A DNA stretch of 6,734 nt from the NCBI GenBank assembly GCA_958422845.1, contig CATZPU010000064.1, positions 1 through 6,734 on the forward strand. Direction: 5' to 3'. Under the pieces are notes generated by a model, which saw only the letters and a list, made by a program, of their open reading frames with translations, did no database searches and was not told the DNA's origin. Origin of the DNA: an uncultured Lachnospiraceae bacterium. Lineage in GTDB: Bacteria > Bacillota > Clostridia > Lachnospirales > Lachnospiraceae. The position numbers and the translations under genes were made by a program. This document shows, piece by piece, positions 4,381 to 6,734 of this stretch. Position 1 is the first letter of the stretch; every line of letters starts with the position of its first letter.

Positions 4381-6335
4381 GTGAAGCGGCTGCCCCGTGT
4401 TGTGTCAGTATAGATGTATTAGAATATGAAAACGGATCTCTGCGTCTGGACGGCAGTGCAGACAGAGGGCTTCTAAAGTCCGGCAGGCTTGCGCTCTGTC
4501 TTAGAGACGGCAGAGTCTGCAATCGTTCCTGTCAGGATCGGGAAAGCGTCGCTGTTTTTGGTGAGGATGACGGAAAAGGCGGCGATTCGCAGTCACAGGA
4601 GCATCGTCACGGAGTATTTGAGATTCCGGTTCGGCTGACAGAAAGATATGCGCAGGTGACGGTGGATAAAGAGACGATCGCAGACAGACAATCATTTGCC
4701 GCTGAGATACCAGCCGCTGCGCTTGCGGAGGATAATTATCTGGAATTTCGATATTACGGGGCGGACGGCTTTGCGCGCGTTCTGCCGATACTGGCGGCAC
4801 CGTATCAGGCAAGGCTCCACAGTGAGCTTACGCAGTGCTGGTGGAGCTTTCAGACAGACGATGAGAAAAAGCCGCGCACCTACATGGTGACATGGGGATC
4901 GGGAAAGAAGCGCCCATGCGGCAGCAATGTGACGGAAGCTGTAAAAACCGGTAACTGCGCTCCTGAAGCAGGTGTGACGGAAGCTGCAAAAAACGATAAC
5001 TGTGCTCATGAAGCAGACGTGACGAAGATAGACGGCGTTTGTGGGAAAGAGGGGAGCGGGCTGCCCTGTGCATGGCGTATCCGGCGCGTGGGAAAAGGTG
5101 CGCGCATGGCGCAGGAGCTTCGGTTTTTGAAGGAGATACTCTGTGCAAAAAACGGTTCTAAAAAGATGTTTCTGATGCGGTGCAGCTATTGGTTTTCTTA
5201 TCCGTTTTATGCAAAGAAAAATATCTGGATCACGTTCGATAAGCTGTATAAGGGCGGCGACTGCGGAGAATATTTCTATAAGTATATGTGCAGCCGCGTA
5301 CGCGAGGGCGTCGTTCCGGTCTATGTGATCAAAAAAGATGCGCCGGATTATGAGCGGCTAAAAAGCGAAGGCTATGCGCCTTCGCCCTACAGGAGCAAAA
5401 AGCAGAGACTTTCGTATCTTTTTGCCTCGATGGTATTCGGGACGCATAGCGGAGTCAATTCTTTCTGCGGTTTTAATAACTGGGAGGTGCGCTTCGTGCA
5501 GGATCGTCTGCGCGCGGCAAATACGTGTATTCAGCACGGACTTTCAGTACAGGATCTAAGAGCTGACTCGAATCGCGCCGTCAATAATAACAAACGATAT
5601 TACTGCGCGTCGCATTGCGAGGTGGAAAATCTTATGCAGGCTGCGTATGACTATAAGCCGGAAATGCTTCGGCTGACCGGAATCCCAAGGTACGACGGTC
5701 TGGTAAATGATGATAAGAGACAGATTCTGATCACGCCTACATGGAGGTCGTATCTGGCGGTACATTCCGTTATGGGAGAGATGCGCGGCTACAATCCTGA
5801 ATTTCAAAAGACGCAGTATTTCCGAATTTACCAGTCGCTTCTGGAAAATGAGCGTCTGATCGGGACGGCGAAACAGTGCGGCTATAAGATCATTTATCTT
5901 CTGCATCCCGTGCTTAGCGCACAGAAGAAGGATTTCCGGTCAAGCGAAGGAATAGAGATCAGGACTGCGCTTGAAGTAAATTACGAACAGATACTGACGC
6001 AGTCAAGTTTGATGGTGACGGATTATTCCGGCGTTCAGTTTGATTTTGCGTATATGAGAAAACCGGTCGTCTACTTCCACCCAAAGGAACTTCCGCCGCA
6101 TTACGGGGACGGGGGATTTTCTTACGGGGAACAGGGATTCGGTGAGATCTGTATAGATATGGAGAATCTGACGGAGACGCTGTGCGCCTATATGGAAAAC
6201 GGCTGTATGCTAAAAGAAGAATACCGCAGACGGCAGGACGCTTTTTTTGCTTATAACGACCGTGAAAGCTGCCGCCGGATCTATGAGGACGCACAGCAAT
6301 ATCAGAGAGAACGAAGAAGAGGCGGCAGAGCGTAA
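4377..6335 (+). CDS. TagF-like CDP-glycerol glycerophosphotransferase family protein with N-terminal extension
   Basis: 652 residues. The catalytic half (about 280-645) matches the Glyphos_transf family, which transfers polyol phosphate from a CDP donor onto a lipid-linked acceptor at the inner face of the membrane. Landmarks: NIWITFDKLYKGGDCGEYFYKY (282-303; family form IWLxxDR.xxAxDNGE), IQHG (385-388), TPTWRSY (453-459), LLHP (508-511), TDYSGVQFDFAYMRKPVVYF (548-567) and GFGE (587-590). The His of IQHG (387) and of HP (510) fit the two His residues needed in characterised TagF enzymes. Residues 1-150 look like a beta-rich accessory domain of the kind often found ahead of TagF catalytic domains. 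Residues about 160-245 form a low-complexity link with a 15-residue tandem repeat. The protein is unusually rich in Cys (24 residues). Its start overlaps the previous stop by four bases (ATGA), implying translational coupling; the nearest good ribosome site, AAGGAG (4357-4362), is rather far from the ATG. Donor identity (glycerol or another polyol) cannot be told. Confidence 0.85.
   Translation: MSEAAAPCCVSIDVLEYENGSLRLDGSADRGLLKSGRLALCLRDGRVCNRSCQDRESVAVFGEDDGKGGDSQSQEHRHGVFEIPVRLTERYAQVTVDKETIADRQSFAAEIPAAALAEDNYLEFRYYGADGFARVLPILAAPYQARLHSELTQCWWSFQTDDEKKPRTYMVTWGSGKKRPCGSNVTEAVKTGNCAPEAGVTEAAKNDNCAHEADVTKIDGVCGKEGSGLPCAWRIRRVGKGARMAQELRFLKEILCAKNGSKKMFLMRCSYWFSYPFYAKKNIWITFDKLYKGGDCGEYFYKYMCSRVREGVVPVYVIKKDAPDYERLKSEGYAPSPYRSKKQRLSYLFASMVFGTHSGVNSFCGFNNWEVRFVQDRLRAANTCIQHGLSVQDLRADSNRAVNNNKRYYCASHCEVENLMQAAYDYKPEMLRLTGIPRYDGLVNDDKRQILITPTWRSYLAVHSVMGEMRGYNPEFQKTQYFRIYQSLLENERLIGTAKQCGYKIIYLLHPVLSAQKKDFRSSEGIEIRTALEVNYEQILTQSSLMVTDYSGVQFDFAYMRKPVVYFHPKELPPHYGDGGFSYGEQGFGEICIDMENLTETLCAYMENGCMLKEEYRRRQDAFFAYNDRESCRRIYEDAQQYQRERRRGGRA
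4929..5028 (+). repeat. 45-bp tandem repeat inside the TagF-like gene (two full copies plus a start of a third)
   Basis: Units begin at 4929, 4974 and 5019, each with GTGACG, a spacing of exactly 45 bp or 15 codons. In protein the copies read VTEAVKTGNCAPEAG (185-199) and VTEAAKNDNCAHEAD (200-214), followed by VTK at 215. Divergence between the units means the duplication is not brand new. Because the period is a multiple of three, gain or loss of a unit keeps the frame. The repeat lies in the link between the N-terminal domain and the catalytic domain, where length change should be tolerated. Confidence 0.88.
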
Positions 6336-6352
6336 AGGAGGGCGATGAGCGT

Positions 6353-6734
6353 ATGTTCCGTATCAAACAGTATATAAAAATGCTTTTGCAAAATACAGTG
6401 CTTCCGCTCGTCTATCGGTGCTTTTGTCACGCTCCTGTGCGGGAGGGTTCTGTCATTTTTGCGGACGCTCACCATGAGCAGATGCCGTTTTCGATGCGGC
6501 GCGCGTATGAAGCAGTAAGCGAACTGGAAGCGCAGGGGAAATGCAGCACACAATTATTTGTCTGCGATTTCGGAAAGCTCTCCTTTGGCGTTCTCGTAAA
6601 GAACCTGCTGCGTTTTATGAAAGCATACGCGACGGCACAGTACGTATTTATCTGCGATTATTATCTTCCGGTCGCATCGTGCAAAAAGCGCAGGGAGACG
6701 ACCGTTGTGCAGCTGTGGCATTCGTGCGGACTGA
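6353..6734 (+). CDS. Second CDP-glycerol glycerophosphotransferase-like protein (5' part only)
   Basis: An open frame of 127 codons runs off the right edge. The visible N-terminus reads MFRIKQYIKMLLQN, followed by EGSVIFADAHHEQMPFSM (31-48), YVFICDYYLPVASCKKR (97-113) and VVQLWHSCG (118-126). The last phrase is the conserved WHG-type motif of TagF/TagB-family glycerophosphotransferases, carrying one of the active-site His residues, so the catalytic domain is only beginning. Unlike the preceding gene, no N-terminal accessory domain precedes the enzyme core, and the His motif differs (WHSCG against IQHGL), so the two are not simple duplicates. AAAGGAGGG (6334-6342), overlapping the previous TAA stop, lies ten bases before this ATG. 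An ATG at 6345 is too close to that site and its frame closes after ten codons. The frame is open to the window edge. It is cotranscribed with the genes upstream (17-bp gap). Confidence 0.82.
   Translation, partial: MFRIKQYIKMLLQNTVLPLVYRCFCHAPVREGSVIFADAHHEQMPFSMRRAYEAVSELEAQGKCSTQLFVCDFGKLSFGVLVKNLLRFMKAYATAQYVFICDYYLPVASCKKRRETTVVQLWHSCGL

Noticed and set aside
6345..6377. ATG at 6345 as start of the last gene
   Set aside because: It is only two bases from the ribosome site and its frame stops after ten codons. The ATG at 6353 opens a frame with clear family motifs.
1..6734. CRISPR array, tRNA or rRNA gene, transposase or IS ends, phage or defence genes
   Set aside because: None seen on either strand. 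Repeats present are the 55-bp tandem gene end, the 45-bp coding repeat and the single inverted repeat, none of which fits these classes.

Overview
This 6.7 kb window looks like a cell-surface polysaccharide locus of a Gram-positive, probably Lachnospiraceae-type, Firmicute. The reasons are strong AAAGGAGG-type ribosome binding sites, a canonical SigA-like promoter, an intrinsic terminator with a T-rich tail, a secreted BspA-like leucine-rich-repeat protein, and two enzymes of the CDP-glycerol glycerophosphotransferase (teichoic-acid polymerase) family. The genus cannot be fixed from the sequence alone.

Layout. Positions 1-44 hold the last codons of an upstream gene whose end is identical to the end of the next gene, so the left edge cuts through a tandem pair. 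Positions 110-1282 encode a secreted LRR-type protein of 390 residues, closed by an intrinsic terminator (about 1333-1380). The gap 1283-1584 (302 bp) has no convincing gene. It holds that terminator, a 65-bp imperfect inverted repeat (1403-1467), a strong promoter (1481-1509) and a possible leader stem-loop. A rightward operon then runs off the right edge: an ABC-2 polysaccharide-export permease (1585-2379, Wzm/TagG type); a possible 28-codon bridging ORF (2379-2465); one long reading frame joining a Wzt/TagH-type ATPase to a complete UDP-galactopyranose mutase (2467-4380); a 652-residue TagF-like glycerophosphotransferase (4377-6335); and the start of a second, different TagF/TagB-like protein (6353 to the edge). 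Genes in the operon overlap or lie within 17 bp of each other, apart from the 87-bp gap before the fusion gene, which the bridging ORF would fill.

How the genes fit together. The permease plus ATPase would form an ABC exporter for a lipid-linked glycan. The mutase would make UDP-galactofuranose in the cytoplasm, and the glycerophosphotransferases would add or polymerise glycerol-phosphate-type units from CDP-activated donors. The predicted product is a galactofuranose-containing glycan carrying polyol phosphate, exported by the ABC-dependent route. This is inference from the families; no product can be read from DNA.

The most notable observation is the in-frame fusion of the exporter ATPase with UDP-galactopyranose mutase. 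No ATG, GTG or TTG codon in the linker would allow separate production of the mutase, so sugar-donor synthesis and export appear to be physically tied in one polypeptide.
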